DNA of 64,000 nt from Nephrocerus scutellatus (Eukaryota; Arthropoda; Insecta; Diptera; Pipunculidae), in contig OX352765.1 in NCBI GenBank assembly GCA_947095585.1, positions 57,128,920 to 57,192,919 on the forward strand. Direction: 5' to 3'. Positions 12,003-23,510 of this stretch are shown one piece after another (the first letter of the stretch is position 1; every line of letters begins with the position of its first letter). The translations under genes were made by a program, and so were the position numbers. The notes beneath the pieces are model-generated. The model worked only from the letters and a program-made list of their open reading frames with translations, did no database searches and had not been told where the DNA came from.

Positions 12003-13712
12003 ATGAACAATCCAAATAAAAAAACCGGGGCTATCCCAAAGATGCTCCGCAATTTAGCGCCTGGGTTGCAAACCAGTCAAAGAACTCGGGAAATGTTGGC
12101 AAGAGCAGATGCCCTCAATCAGATAGATACAGGTCAAGCAAAAGGAGGTTCCAACTCCTATGCTGATTTCTGTTTTGGCCAGACAGACCAATTTAATTTA
12201 GGGAGAAATTCAATGCCAGGCTTAGGAAGAAACCCGATGAATAAAGAAAAAGTAGCAACTGAGTGTAGCCAAACTCAAAAAGGGGAAGAGACCTTATTCG
12301 ACCAGCTCATAAATAATTTTGATCTCGAAACTAATGTATCGGGTACAGCTGCAGCAACCGATCAGGATAGCAATGCTTTAGACACAAATGCTTTAGGGAC
12401 AAATAATAAGGAAATTTTAGGGCGTAGTACCCCAACAGCAGATAATGCAGATACCCTATTAATAAACAAAATACAGGAGGCAGTCTCAGAGACCATCCAA
12501 AGGGACCAACTCGAAATAGGTTCCCTGTTTACTAAAAAGTTGGACCTAGTAACGACAGGACTATTGAACCAATTAGAAGCGCTCTCTCTAAAGGTTGAGA
12601 TACTTGAAGCACGGCAAGGAGGTAGTAACCGTGCTCCTCTAGGGTCAACACCGCGGCAGCAGCAACCGAACAGAGAAATATCACCTGGTGACCGCCGACC
12701 AAACCCCTCACAGGCTCAATATAACCAGCCAACCGAAACTTTCACTGACTCCGATATTCGTCGTCAAAAATACGACCTCCATAAGTGGAGCATCAAGTTT
12801 GATGGAACCACAAAAACAATGCCAGTAGAAAGTTTCCTTTTTCGCATAGAAACAATGCAGAAGAGACTAAACGTCTGTGATGAAGTAGTTTTTTGTCAGT
12901 TCCATCATCTTCTGACGGGGGTTGCCGAAAGGTGGTATTGGCAGTTCCTTGAGGAGCACGCAGATGATGATTTTCTCAACAACTACGATGTAAAGAAGGA
13001 ACTGCGGGAACAATTTAAAGCAGCTGATTCCGATCACGAATTGATGAGGGAGATAATGGACAGAAAGCAGCTGCCTGGCGAGAGTTGTGACGAATTCTTC
13101 TCCGGCGTCAAAGCTCTAGTGTTCCAGATGAGAAAGAAACTGCCGGAGAGTGAGTTGGTCACAATTCTCCGCCAGAACCTCCGAGAAAAAATAGCAGCTT
13201 TGATCTTTGGCTGTTCATTATTCTCCCTAAGCGATTTGAGGTCAGCTTGTCGTCGTGCAGAAAAGCATTTCAGCACTAGGGAGAGCCGCTTTAAGAGCAA
13301 AACAGTTCACGGACTCCAAACGACGACAAAAGAGGACGAACATTATGACAGTGAGGAGGAAGTTGAGAACAGAATAGAGGCGATAATTACAAAGCATAAC
13401 AAAGACAAAAAGATGACAATAAATAATAATAGTAATACCGGTGGTAACAATGTTGTTTGTGATGATGTCCGTAGGCCGGGTTCGTCCCATTTTCATTCGC
13501 TGGTGTGCTTTCAATGTGGTGAACCAAATGTGCCTGTTTTGTTGTGTCCAACATGTAAAGCGTGTCCGGAAAACTTGACGAAGGGCTTTGCATCCGGGAG
13601 CCTTCGCCCAGCAAGCAAGGTCCCGGAGAGCCAGATTCTGAAATATTTAAAATTTTACAACGGTCAAAATTTGAAATTAAAGAGGGTGAGACTACACAGA
13701 CAATACCAATAA
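12003..13712 (+). CDS. gag: Gag polyprotein of the long-LTR Gypsy element
   Basis: An open frame of 569 codons beginning at the first ATG after the leader. It forms the virus-like particle that packages element RNA. The N-terminal third is polar and low in complexity; residues about 160-205 look helical. Residues about 250-430 match the retrotransposon gag (capsid-type) fold, with ERWYWQFLEEHADDDF, the ELREQFKAADSDHELM region and a QLPGESCDEFF motif. A cysteine cluster near the end (CFQCGEP and CPTCKAC) may be a degenerate knuckle. It overlaps pol by about 150 bases; pol lies in the -1 frame, so a -1 shift is the likely expression mode. This is the only long undamaged gag in the window. Confidence 0.9.
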   Translation: MNNPNKKTGAIPKMLRNLAPGLQTSQRTREMLARADALNQIDTGQAKGGSNSYADFCFGQTDQFNLGRNSMPGLGRNPMNKEKVATECSQTQKGEETLFDQLINNFDLETNVSGTAAATDQDSNALDTNALGTNNKEILGRSTPTADNADTLLINKIQEAVSETIQRDQLEIGSLFTKKLDLVTTGLLNQLEALSLKVEILEARQGGSNRAPLGSTPRQQQPNREISPGDRRPNPSQAQYNQPTETFTDSDIRRQKYDLHKWSIKFDGTTKTMPVESFLFRIETMQKRLNVCDEVVFCQFHHLLTGVAERWYWQFLEEHADDDFLNNYDVKKELREQFKAADSDHELMREIMDRKQLPGESCDEFFSGVKALVFQMRKKLPESELVTILRQNLREKIAALIFGCSLFSLSDLRSACRRAEKHFSTRESRFKSKTVHGLQTTTKEDEHYDSEEEVENRIEAIITKHNKDKKMTINNNSNTGGNNVVCDDVRRPGSSHFHSLVCFQCGEPNVPVLLCPTCKACPENLTKGFASGSLRPASKVPESQILKYLKFYNGQNLKLKRVRLHRQYQ

Positions 13713-16700
13713 GAAAAAGTCTCCACCAGCGTATCATCGACTACGAACAGGCCCGAAAAAGGATCTTTTCTGAAAATCCGAATCTAGATGAGAGAAAGAA
13801 GAAAATTTTTATTAAAATCAAGAGATTACGAGAAAAGTTTGCTTTAAAAAGAAACAGGTTTAAGGACATAGAAGCAACTACTTTACAGATAGATGAAGAC
13901 AACCGACCATATGCTAGGGTCAAACTGATAAATGAAGTAATGTTAGGACTTTTGGATAGTGGTGCTTCAGTCAGTTGCTTAGGGAAAGACGCAATTAAAT
14001 TCATCAAAGACAACGACTTAAAATTAAAGACGATAAGTTCTAACATAAGAACAGCGGATGGAAATAAACAAAAAATTATAGGTATTGTGACCATTCCAGT
14101 CACATGGAAAAGCCGGACTGAAAATTTAGATTTTTATGTTGAGCCATCTTTACAGCAAGTCTTATATCTTGGAGTGAACTTCTGGAAAACGTTTAGAGTT
14201 GCTCCTGATATAATTTCTGAGATCACTCAATTAGACACGAACACAGACCCGATGATGCGAGTTCTCTCGCCAGCACAAACGGAGGCTCTACAGGCGGTTA
14301 AAGATAAGTACCCGTCTTTCACGAAACTTGGCCTCGGTAAGACCAGCCTAGAGGAACATGTGATCGAGACCGCCGAAGTGGAGCCGATCAAACAGAGGCA
14401 CTACCCAGTGTCTCCGGCGATCCAAAAGCTTCTCTTCGACGAGCTCGATCACATGATTTCCTTGGGGGTGATCGAGGAGAGCCGAAGTGCGTGGAGCTCT
14501 CCGGTTGTGCTGGTGAGAAAACCTGGCAAAAACAGGCTGTGCCTAGACTCACGTAAAGTTAACGCGGTGACTAATAAAGACGCATACCCGTTACCCCATA
14601 TAGAAGGGTTGTTAAGCCACTTGCAAGACAAGATTTCAGGGATCGACCTGAAGGAAGCCTTCTGGCAAATTCCATTGGAGGCGAGGTCCAGGGAGAAAAC
14701 GGCCTTCACAGTCCCTGGGCGACCACTGTATCAATTTACAGTGATGCCATTTGGACTGTGCAATGCTGCCCAGAGAATGTGTCGGCTTATGGACAAGGTG
14801 ATACTGTCAAGGCTCAAAGACAACGTCTTTGTATACCTTGATGATCTCCTTGTCTGCTCTCCGGACTTCGAAAGCCATATGGGTTTGCTAGAGGACGTCG
14901 CGGGATGTCTTCGTCAGGCTGGCTTAACGATTAACGTAGAAAAAAGCAAATTTTGCTATAAAGAAATAAAATACCTGGGATATATTTTGGGTGACGGGTG
15001 CCTCAGGACTGACCCGGCAAAGGTATCGGCAATGGAGCAATTTCCGGTTTCGAAGACTCCGAAACAGCTCAGGCGGTATCTCGGGATGACCGGATGGTAC
15101 CGCAGGTTTATCCCAAACTTTTCAGGTATGAGTGCTCCAATGACAGAATGCCTGAAAAAAGGTAAAGACTTTAAAATGACGGACGAAGCAATTAAGGCAT
15201 TTGATGAGCTTAAAAAGCTCCTGACAACAGCACCTATCTTGACTAACCCTGATTTTACAAGACATTTTTACATCCAATGTGACGCATCTACGACTGGTGT
15301 TGGGAGCGTCCTCTTCCAATTTGACTCAGAGGGTAGAGAGAGGCCGATTGCCAACATCTCTCAAAAGTTAAATTCGGCACAAAGAAACTACAGCGTCACG
15401 GAGCTGGAATGTTATGCAGCAGTCTTAAGTGTGCAGAAATTCCGTGCCTATATTGAACTGCTGCCCTTCACGATAATCACGGACCATGCCAGTTTGAAGT
15501 GGCTTATGTCGCAGAAGGACCTGTCTGGCCGTTTGGCTAGGTAGAGCTTGAAGCTACAAGCCTTTGACTTCACAATTGAGCACAGGAAGGGCACACAAAA
15601 TGTTGTCCCTGATGCTCTCTCTCGTGTTCACATGGAGGAACTCTCATCAGATGTTAGCCTAATGGACGTTGACCTGAATTCCCCACATTTTTCTTCCGAC
15701 GAATACGAGGAGCTAAAGAAGACAGTAAAAGATGGACTGGATAAATTTCCGGACATATGCATTTCGGACAATTATGTTTACAAACGGACAAATATATGTA
15801 CCGGGGACGCACTACAAGAAGATAGAGCTTGGAAGCTCTGGGTACCGTCTGAGTTGAGGAAGAGTATTCTGAGTTCGGCTCATGTTTCTCCAGCTGCAGG
15901 ACATGGAGGCATTCATAAGACGCTTCAGAAGTTAAGACATACTTTTTGCCTGGAATGACTGTAGATGTAAACGATTTTATAAAAAACTGTGATATATGTA
16001 AGTGCAATAAAAGTACGAATAGGATGAATAGACCACCAATGGGGGTACAAACGGTGACTGAACTGACTGAAAATGGTAACACCCAAATTTTTGTTGTGCT
16101 TGACCACTTCAGCAAATTTGTCTTCCTTAAACCCATAAGGCAGGCAACTTCAGCTGCAGTGGTCCAGTACTTAGAGGAAGCCATTTTTCATGTCTTTGGG
16201 TTTCCAGAATATCTACACTCGGACAACGGAAAACAATTCATTTCCAAATTATTTTCGAGCTTTTTAAAGCGCTACGGGGTTAAGCACGTGAGGACTGCGG
16301 TCTACTCTCCGCAGGCCAATGCCTCAGAACGTGTAAACCGTAGCGTACTGATTAAGATCCGTTCGTACCTTTGAAGCGACCAACGCGACTGGGACAAGCA
16401 TGTTAGCTTTGCAGCATTCTCACTGCGAAGTGTTGCGCGCGAAGCTACGAGGCTAGAGCCGTACTATGCTGTCTTCGGCTTCCAAATGGCACAGAACGGA
16501 TCCGCTTTTGATATTATACGACGGTTAAACGACATTAAACAATCAGACGTCAAGATTTTAGAGACAAAGGACAAACAGCAACTTATAAGGGACGAAATAT
16601 TTAGAAATTTAAGTAAGGCACATGACAAAGGAGAAAAAACCTACAATTTGAGAAGCCGAGACATTAAATAAAAAATTGGACAGACTGTATATAGACGCAA

Positions 16701-16863
16701 TTTCAGACAGAGTGAAAAGACAGCAAGCTATAATGCCAAACTTGGACCGAAAGCTATTAAAAGTATTATCTTAAAGACTATAGGAAATTCCCTATACGAA
16801 GTAGGAAATTTGATAGGAGAAAAAGTAGGAATTTTTCATGCCAAAGACCTCTTTGCCCAGTAG
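13562..16863 (+). pseudogene. pol: Pol polyprotein of the long-LTR Gypsy element (one frameshift, three stops)
   Basis: Pol in the -1 frame relative to gag. Domains in order: aspartic protease (LLDSGASVSCLG), reverse transcriptase (SRKVNAVTNKDAYPLP, MPFGLCNAAQRM, catalytic VYLDDLLV), RNase H (FYIQCDASTTG, VTELECYAAVLS, FTIITDHASLKWL), then integrase with the HHCC-type finger ending CDICKCNK, the SDNGKQF site and the NASERVNRS glutamate. Damage: TAG at 15542-15544 where a tryptophan codon is expected, a frameshift near 15950, TGA at 16372-16374 and TAA at 16669-16671; the last stop is at 16861-16863. The stretch between NRPPMGVQTVTE and NGNTQIF is too short, so the segment carrying the first integrase aspartate appears deleted. 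Confidence 0.92.
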
Positions 16864-17423
16864 TGATTGTAGGAGCTTAGGAAATTGACGACTATTTATT
16901 ATCTATTATTTATTATTTATTTTATTATTTATTATTTATTAATTATTATTAATTATTTGCCATTTGATTCAATGACTGACTAATTTCTGTGATATTTAGG
17001 TTTGAGGCTTATAAGGATAAGGATTAGGTGAAATATTTTATATTAGATTTAGGATATACTGTGATATTTTATGCTCTACGACTATTTTATAAAACTATGT
17101 ATATTATTTATTATACTAATTTTATCTGACCCATGATGATTATAATTTATTGACGTATTTACATTTTTATTTATATGTAAAATTTAGAGATTATTAGTTA
17201 TTTTATGTTATTTTAGTTATTTATTGTTATATATATATATAGTTAGAACAGCATAAGAAAAGAATAAAGCATGTTCTCAGGGAGTTGGCCCTTGCCCCAC
17301 GTTAGGCAATGCGCTCGCGGAGACCTTTTTGGAGGTATTTGTGTACTAAGGTTACGATCGTTTGTTGTACGTTACCTTTTCTTACGTAATATTTTACTCG
17401 CGACCACTCATAAAAGACGAGCC
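16864..17423 (+). other. AT-rich 3' untranslated region before the 3' LTR
   Basis: Very AT-rich with TTATTTATT repeats (16890-16960) and a short AT run near 17230. A more GC-rich stretch begins at 17272 (TGTTCTCAGGGAG). It has no counterpart left of the 5' LTR, so the LTR is called from 17424; if the real LTR starts at 17272 then the 5' LTR is truncated. Confidence 0.6.
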
Positions 17424-20187
17424 TATTACGTCCACGTACAACACACCGTCACGTCCATGTTCTCGTCCAACACAAAAACAAATTTAAATACATATAGGTA
17501 ACAATCAAAAATCACTTACTCAATTGTCTTGAAAAGTGACGTCGACGCCAACGCAGATTCCAGTGCATTAACATGTCAACGCCGAATTCACAGAACCTGA
17601 AAATAAACAGGGAAGGAACAAGAGCAGAAGGCATAATAAAGCCCACTAACCTGTTGTTTTGTGCGACAGCTCACAGAGTCCCATGATCCCAAAAATGCAA
17701 ATAAACTGCATTTGTTTTCCCTAATCCTAGTTATCCTGTAGACTAGCGGCGGATCTTTCCCCTAGTCTATCTGACACAATACACTTTAATTCACACGCGA
17801 CGTTATTTACGAACTAATTTTATATAAAAAGACAAATAAAACAAGCAATTACAAATTACAAAAAAAACAAAGTAATTTTGACAAATACATTGCAATTATG
17901 AATAAAAGAAAACACAAAAGACACCGCACCGAGATTGACAACTAGAGATATTATTGACCGATATCTGTCAATTGACATCTTGACAAATATCGGCCGCAAA
18001 AAAATGGACTAGAGTGATTGTGGGGGAAAGGTTTTTTTAGATGAAATGACAAATGCTCCATTTCACACAGTTGGTGGTGGGGAAGCAAAAGAGACAAAAT
18101 ATATGTTGGGGTAAAGTTGGTTTGAGGGTTCGCTGTAAAAATATTTAAATGTATGTACTTAACATTAGTTGTAGGTGTTAAATGTATGATATTCGTGTGT
18201 TATGTTGTTAGTAAATGTGACTAAAATTTAAAAAAGGACGGGATGATGGAATTGGTTTCCACAAGAGACAAACAAAGATAGAATGTCTATTTTAGGGGAA
18301 AGAAATTTAGGCGCCAAAATTTTAATAAAATCAGATAGCGATTTTGGGACGGCCGACGAAAAGGACAAAGATGTAATAAAGATAAAAGGGTTTAGTAACT
18401 GACGTACAGAAAAAGGAAAGCAAGAGCAATTCTTTTTCTAGAAGGTTCGGAAAAAAGAAAAGGTTTCTTTAGGCGGAGACAGAATTTTTAGCGGCAGTTG
18501 GGAATTTCCCATCAAGAGATTCGAGTCAAAGACTAGTACTGAGACTATTTCCTTTTTTTTTGTAAAATAAAAAAAAACTGTTCTTGAAAGTAAAGGCTGC
18601 AGATGTATATACAAGAAAATAAAGTTGAAGTTTAAGATTTTAAAATGTAAAAAAATTGTGAAGTGGAAGATCGAACTTTGAGTAAAAGTGGTAACGCCAT
18701 CTTTATAGTGAAAGAGCACAAATGCGCTAATCGTTCATACCTTTTTTTTTATAAAATTCAAAGATTTAAGACAAAATCAAAATTTCTATTAGTGGAAACT
18801 CCATTTGGTTAAAACAAAAATTAAAAAAAGTGCGAGTACACAAAAATCAATTTTAAAAAGTGTCTTTCTATAATACATGTAAAGATTATGAAGTACATAC
18901 GAGGGCGCCAAACAATTATTAGAAAACGGCGAGTTAAACAAGTGGAATTAGAACCTAAAATTACCAAGTTTGAAAAAGTCTCTGCAGAGACAAAGTGTGC
19001 AGAAATTGTTCAAAAAGGGCGCCATAATTACAACAAAGAAATTCGCAATAAAAAAAAAGTGCGAATGCAGTATACAAGAGCGAGAGTTACTTGAGACTAA
19101 AGCTCTCCAATTTGTTAAATATTCAATTTACGATCATCGAGTAGGAGTCGCATCAGAGGCAAAAACCCGAACTATTAAAGTGGATCGAGTTGTTCGAGTG
19201 CTTCTCAAACCGTGGACCGAGTTCTTTTCTAAATTAAAATTTGAGTTTTTTTATTGATTTCTTGCTACCTTCTTGAGTTTTCTTTTGATTTTTTTTCCTT
19301 TTTTTTTAATTTATCGTAATTTAATTGCACAAACAATAATTTGGCGTATCCTTCTGTTATAATTACAAATGAATTATAAATACTTTAAAAATATATAAAT
19401 TTTTTTTACATTCCAATTAAATCTTAAAAATATATTCATATACTCTATTACTAAATATATTTCCATTATATTCTAAATTGAATTTTTACATACGTCATTC
19501 TAATTTGAATTTTTTTTGAATAAAAAGTAACAAATGTATTTAAAAATTGAAAAGATAAATAGTTGAGTTCTTATTGCCGTTGCCCATTGGGTGGGAGGCA
19601 TAATTTCTTGTTGCTTTATATAATTTTTATTGATCCTCACCATGAGTGAGAAGATCAAGTTGGCTGTAGGTGTGTGGCTGGGATTGTTGATCCCAAGGTG
19701 ATTTCTCTCAGCGCTTGTCAGATGACGACGTGACGGACCATGGACGATCGTACGAGGTCGACCTTTCCTTCATGATTTTATGAGGCCTCGGTACTGGTGC
19801 AATCAGGACATTCCTTTTAGATTTAATTAGCTATTAAGTGAAAAAGAAAATTTCCTAAAAGAAATCAAATTTTCTTTTGTTAATTTTAGAGTAATTTTAG
19901 TATAGAATAATGTAGTTGTAAGTTTAGAATATAAAAGCAAAGGAAGGACCTGGCTGCACCGGGACTGAGGGACGGTATCCTTTATTCCCCTTTTGATTCC
20001 GATTTTCCTTTTTTTTTATTTTTTTTTTGATATAAGTCGACACGACAATTAAAATTTTTGTTCATTAGGAGGTGTCACTGGTAAGTGACAAGGACCGCCC
20101 GTCCGACGAGTTAAGCCGAGCAACCGCGAGCGTGTCGCGACGTCCTTGCCAGTGGCAGAACCCCTAGTGGGACCTCGCTCCATAACA
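17424..20187 (+). repeat. 3' LTR of the long-LTR Gypsy element (about 2.8 kb)
   Basis: Same sequence as 7778-10981, with scattered substitutions, a short insertion near 18130-18165, and absence of roughly 485 bp found at 9610-10095 of the 5' LTR. The endpoints of that difference lie in T-rich runs, which fits a slippage-type deletion. It ends in CATAACA followed by AATC. Confidence 0.88.
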
Positions 20188-20603
20188 AATCGTTCACCTA
20201 ATAACATTCCTTTCAATAAATTTAAAATCTAGCTACCTGTTCGTTGATGAACGAAACCATCGCAGTAGTCATTAATTTACTGCGATTTTTAATCTGTGAC
20301 CATCCTTGAAATTCGTATATGGTGATTTCGGCGATATCGAGTCGTGTTTATCGTTATCAAAACCACGCTAGAAATGTTTGGTTAATATCCCATATTCAAA
20401 GTTGGAAAATTGCAAATGCAAAGTTGGAGGAGCGACCAGATTTAACATTTTTTGCCGGCTTTGAGGTTATCTGAGCAACAAGGTTCCAGTCGCAAGTCTG
20501 ATAACCGATGGGGCAGGTTGTGCCCAAGCACATGCATCCTGGACACCACCAAAACTTCCGCATTGGGCGATGTCATCATCGACAAGAGTCGGAAAGAGTT
20601 TTG
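20188..20603. other. Spacer holding the second copy of the dispersed repeat
   Basis: Starts with the candidate AATC target duplication. About 20335-20510 repeats the sequence of 7577-7763. A short hairpin-like sequence (GCAGTAGTCATTAATTTACTGC) lies near 20261-20282. 20591-20603 is the left half of a 13-bp target duplication of the next element. No gene recognised. Confidence 0.6.
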
Positions 20604-21053
20604 GATTTTAGATTAAGATATTTTATTTAACATTTAAGAAATATACAATTTTGACTTAAAACTAAACTTATAACTATTATTAATAAGTGTCGGCTCAACA
20701 ATAGGGGCCCGACATTTACATTGTCTTTCATTCGTATTGCTTATAATTAAACAATATTTTTGACTACTTACTCTACTACATGTTATATTTAAAGCAATTT
20801 AATTCTAAACTATAAATTCTAAAATAAAATAAAAATGAAAAAATATTAGAGGGGGTATAAAAAGGGGGGATCTTCAGCCTCTGTAATGTTGATTGATGGC
20901 CTTCTCTTAGAAGGAGACGTCTTGATTATTAAGGATGTCGTCGAATCTAGCATCTGTGAATCCTCTGATGTGTAGGTACCGGTGACTTGGCTCGATTTCT
21001 TCGCTTCTCAGTCCTTGCATCTCAGGACTTGGATAAGTTTCCAATCCGTCGAC
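20604..21053 (-). mobile_element. Jockey copy 3: 450-bp 5'-truncated tail (minus strand)
   Basis: Matches the 3' UTR and the last RT codons of the jockey copy at 1845-6219, same orientation. It is bounded by a 13-bp direct repeat GGAAAGAGTTTTG at 20591-20603 and 21054-21066, the signature of target-primed insertion. Only the C-terminal end of the RT and the 3' UTR are present, a typical dead-on-arrival LINE. Most of it is copied again in the downstream tandem duplication (about 21411-21795). Confidence 0.9.
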
Positions 21054-22145
21054 GGAAAGAGTTTTGCCTCATCTTCACCTTGTATACACCGTACGCTGCG
21101 TGACAGAGGACATCCTGGAGACGAAGACTTCTTTTTGGCCCAGCGTAAAATTATTTTCCTTGTCTTATTGAATATATATACCTATATAAATGAAATTTAA
21201 TTGTTTACATTAGGATAGTTTTGACGAATAGTATGTGATGATACAAGAAAATTTAGAAAATTTTTATATATCGAAGACAACCTATTACGTTTTAGAAATA
21301 TACTTTACGGGTCTGATTTTCCTACATATACTAGGACTAATTCATTTCTTGATATATGTATAATGGATTCAAGACAATTGTTATAGAAAACTTAAAACAA
21401 TACCCTATGACTTATAACTATTATTAATAAGTGTCGGCTCAACAATAGGGGCCCGACATTTACATTGTCTTTCATTCGTATTGCTTATAATTAAACAATA
21501 TTTTTGACTACTTACTCTACTACATGTTATATTTAAAGCAATTTAATTCTAAACTATAAATTCTAAAATAAAATAAAAATGAAAAAATATTAGAGGGGGT
21601 ATAAAAAGGGGGGATCTTCAGCCTCTGTAATGTTGATTGATGGCCTTCTCTTAGAAGGAGACGTCTTGATTATTAAGGATGTCGTCGAATCTAGCATCTG
21701 TGAATCCTCTGATGTGTATGTACCGGTGACTTGGCTCGATTTCTTCGCTTCTCAGTCCTTGCATCTCAGGACTTGGATAAGTTTCCAATCCGTCGACGGA
21801 AAGAGTTTTGCCTCATCTTCACCTTGTATACACCGTACGCTGCGTGACAGAGGACATCCTGGAGACGAAGACTTCTTTTTGGCCCAGCGTAAAATTATTT
21901 TCCTTGTCTTATTGAATATATATACCTATATAAATGAAATTTAATTGTTTACATTAGGATAGTTTTGACGAATAGTATGTGATGATACAAGAAAATTTTT
22001 ATATATCGAAGACAACCTATTACGTTTTAGAAATATACTTTACGGGTCTGATTTTCCTACATATACTAGGACTAATTCATTTCTTGATATATGTATAATG
22101 GATTCAAGACAATTGTTATAGAAAACTTAAAACAATACCCTATGA
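20667..22145 (+). repeat. Two-copy tandem duplication, unit about 740 bp
   Basis: Unit 1 (20667-21410) and unit 2 (21411-22145) are nearly identical; unit 2 lacks 9 bases in an AAAATTTAG-type run. The unit joins at CTATGA/CTTATAAC. Each copy includes most of jockey copy 3 and downstream LINE sequence, so the duplication is younger than that insertion. Confidence 0.93.
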
Positions 22146-22707
22146 TAGTCATGAAGCGATTTACTTTGAAGTTAATCTACCAAACCAAAACAATTTTTTA
22201 ATGAAAGATAAAACAGAAAGTCGTAATTATAATTTTAAAAAAACTAAATGGAAAAGCTTTCAAAGGAAGCTTAATCTAGTATATGGAGTTTATCTAGAAA
22301 CTGACGATCAAAATAAATGCTTAGTACCAAATGATAGAAACCTTACCAATGATGAAATAGATTGTTATATTAATAAATAGAAGAAATAATACAAACCAGT
22401 ATTAAAGAAGCTATTCCCCACTATAATCAGCAAAGCAATATTGAAAGATATGTAACTAAGAGAATATGAGACCTGAATAAATTAAAAAGTAGTATACTTA
22501 CTGACATAAAAAATCTCAAAAGGCGTAATAATAATAACAGCTCTGAAATAAATCTAAAAAAGTCAATGCTGGCTAATACCTATAAAGGCTTGTACAACAG
22601 AACCTAATTTAATGCCAGCAATTTCTGGGAAAATCGAATCAAAAACATAGATGCTTCGGATAGAAACATGTTTCCGACGCTAAACAGTTATTCGAAGAAA
22701 AAAAGTA
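22000..22707 (+). pseudogene. LINE endonuclease and linker fragment, interrupted by a hAT-type element
   Basis: Plus-strand patches read TYTRTNSFLDICIMDSR, then SHEAIYFEVNLPNQNNF, then a long lysine/asparagine-rich stretch and FNASNFWENRIKNIDASD. The order and the SDHEAI-like site fit the end of an APE-type endonuclease and the linker to the RT of a jockey-superfamily LINE. The same frame carries on after the 675-bp insertion at 23399 to about 23510 (KISHIKIHENSQELL). The RT itself is missing; an RTE element follows. Confidence 0.65.
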
Positions 22708-22715
22708 GTTCTAAA

Positions 22716-23390
22716 TAGTGATGGGCATAATCGAATGATTTCATGAATAGATTATTGAGTATTCGAATTATGGATATAATCGATTATCATTCGAATGATT
22801 CAAAAGAGCAAAAAAAAAACCTTTTTTGAATTTTTATTTTTTAGAAATAATTGGTTAAAAAATTATTACTATAGCCTATAACCTTCCCCCACCATTCAGT
22901 AATAACCACTGAAAATTTCATAAAAATTGGTTAAAAAATTATTACTATAGCCTATAACCTTCCCCCACCATTCAGTAATAACCACTGAAAATTTCATAAT
23001 AATTTGTTAAAAAATTATTACTATAACCTATAACCTTCCCCCACTATTCAGTAATAACCACTGAAAATTTCATTAAAAATGGTTAAAAAATTATTACTAT
23101 AGCCTATAACCTTCCCCCACCATTCAGTAATAACCACTGAAAATTTTATAAAAATCGTGATCATAATTCATAAATGTGGCTGATATTAACTATTATCTTT
23201 TCGCTCTCAGACGTGATATGTCGCTCGTCGCTGCGCATCGCATATCCATACCATATATCTCGTTCGCGCTAGTTCGGTAGAACAGAAATAAGAAATCATT
23301 CGAATGATTTTGGACAATATCTCGAGATATCTCGAGACATTTCAATAATCGATTATAATCGATTATATCATTCAAATGCGCCCAACACTA
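22716..23390. mobile_element. Non-autonomous hAT-type element with internal minisatellite
   Basis: 675 bp bounded by a perfect 8-bp target duplication GTTCTAAA (22708-22715 and 23391-23398). Terminal inverted repeats start TAGTGATGGGC on the left and TAGTGTTGGGC on the right, and the ends share several ATCGAATGAT and ATCGATTAT words. 8-bp duplications and TAGTG termini fit hAT. There is no transposase, so it depends on one elsewhere. Confidence 0.9.
22850..23153 (+). repeat. Four-copy 76-bp tandem repeat inside the hAT-type element
   Basis: Unit begins ATTGGTTAAAAAATTATTAC and contains CCTTCCCCCACCATTCAG. Units start at about 22850, 22926, 23002 and 23078 and differ by only a few bases. Confidence 0.92.
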
Positions 23391-23510
23391 GTTCTAAAAT
23401 ATCTCATATAAAAATCCACGAAAACTCCCAAGAACTTTTAACTAACCACTTGGAACCAGATAGACCACGTGTTGATAGACCGCCGCCACAACCTAAACCT
23501 GATGACGATA

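Larger units (their letters stand above)
7778..20187 (+). mobile_element. Gypsy-type LTR retrotransposon with about 3-kb LTRs
   Basis: A complete but inactive LTR retrotransposon on the plus strand: 5' LTR, tRNA-Lys-type primer site, leader, gag, pol, AT-rich 3' region and 3' LTR. The two LTRs start at the same point (TATTACGTCC) and end with CATAACA. A candidate 4-bp target duplication AATC flanks them at 7774-7777 and 20188-20191, as expected for Gypsy elements. Order protease-RT-RNase H-integrase places it in Ty3/Gypsy. Very long LTRs and the TGGCGCCCAACG primer site recall the Osvaldo/Ulysses group of flies, but that assignment is inference. There is no envelope ORF. Confidence 0.9.

Noticed and set aside
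20335..20510. Considered as target duplication of the long-LTR Gypsy element with 7577-7763
   Set aside because: About 180 bp and only 80-85 percent similar; LTR elements make 4-6 bp duplications, and AATC fits better.
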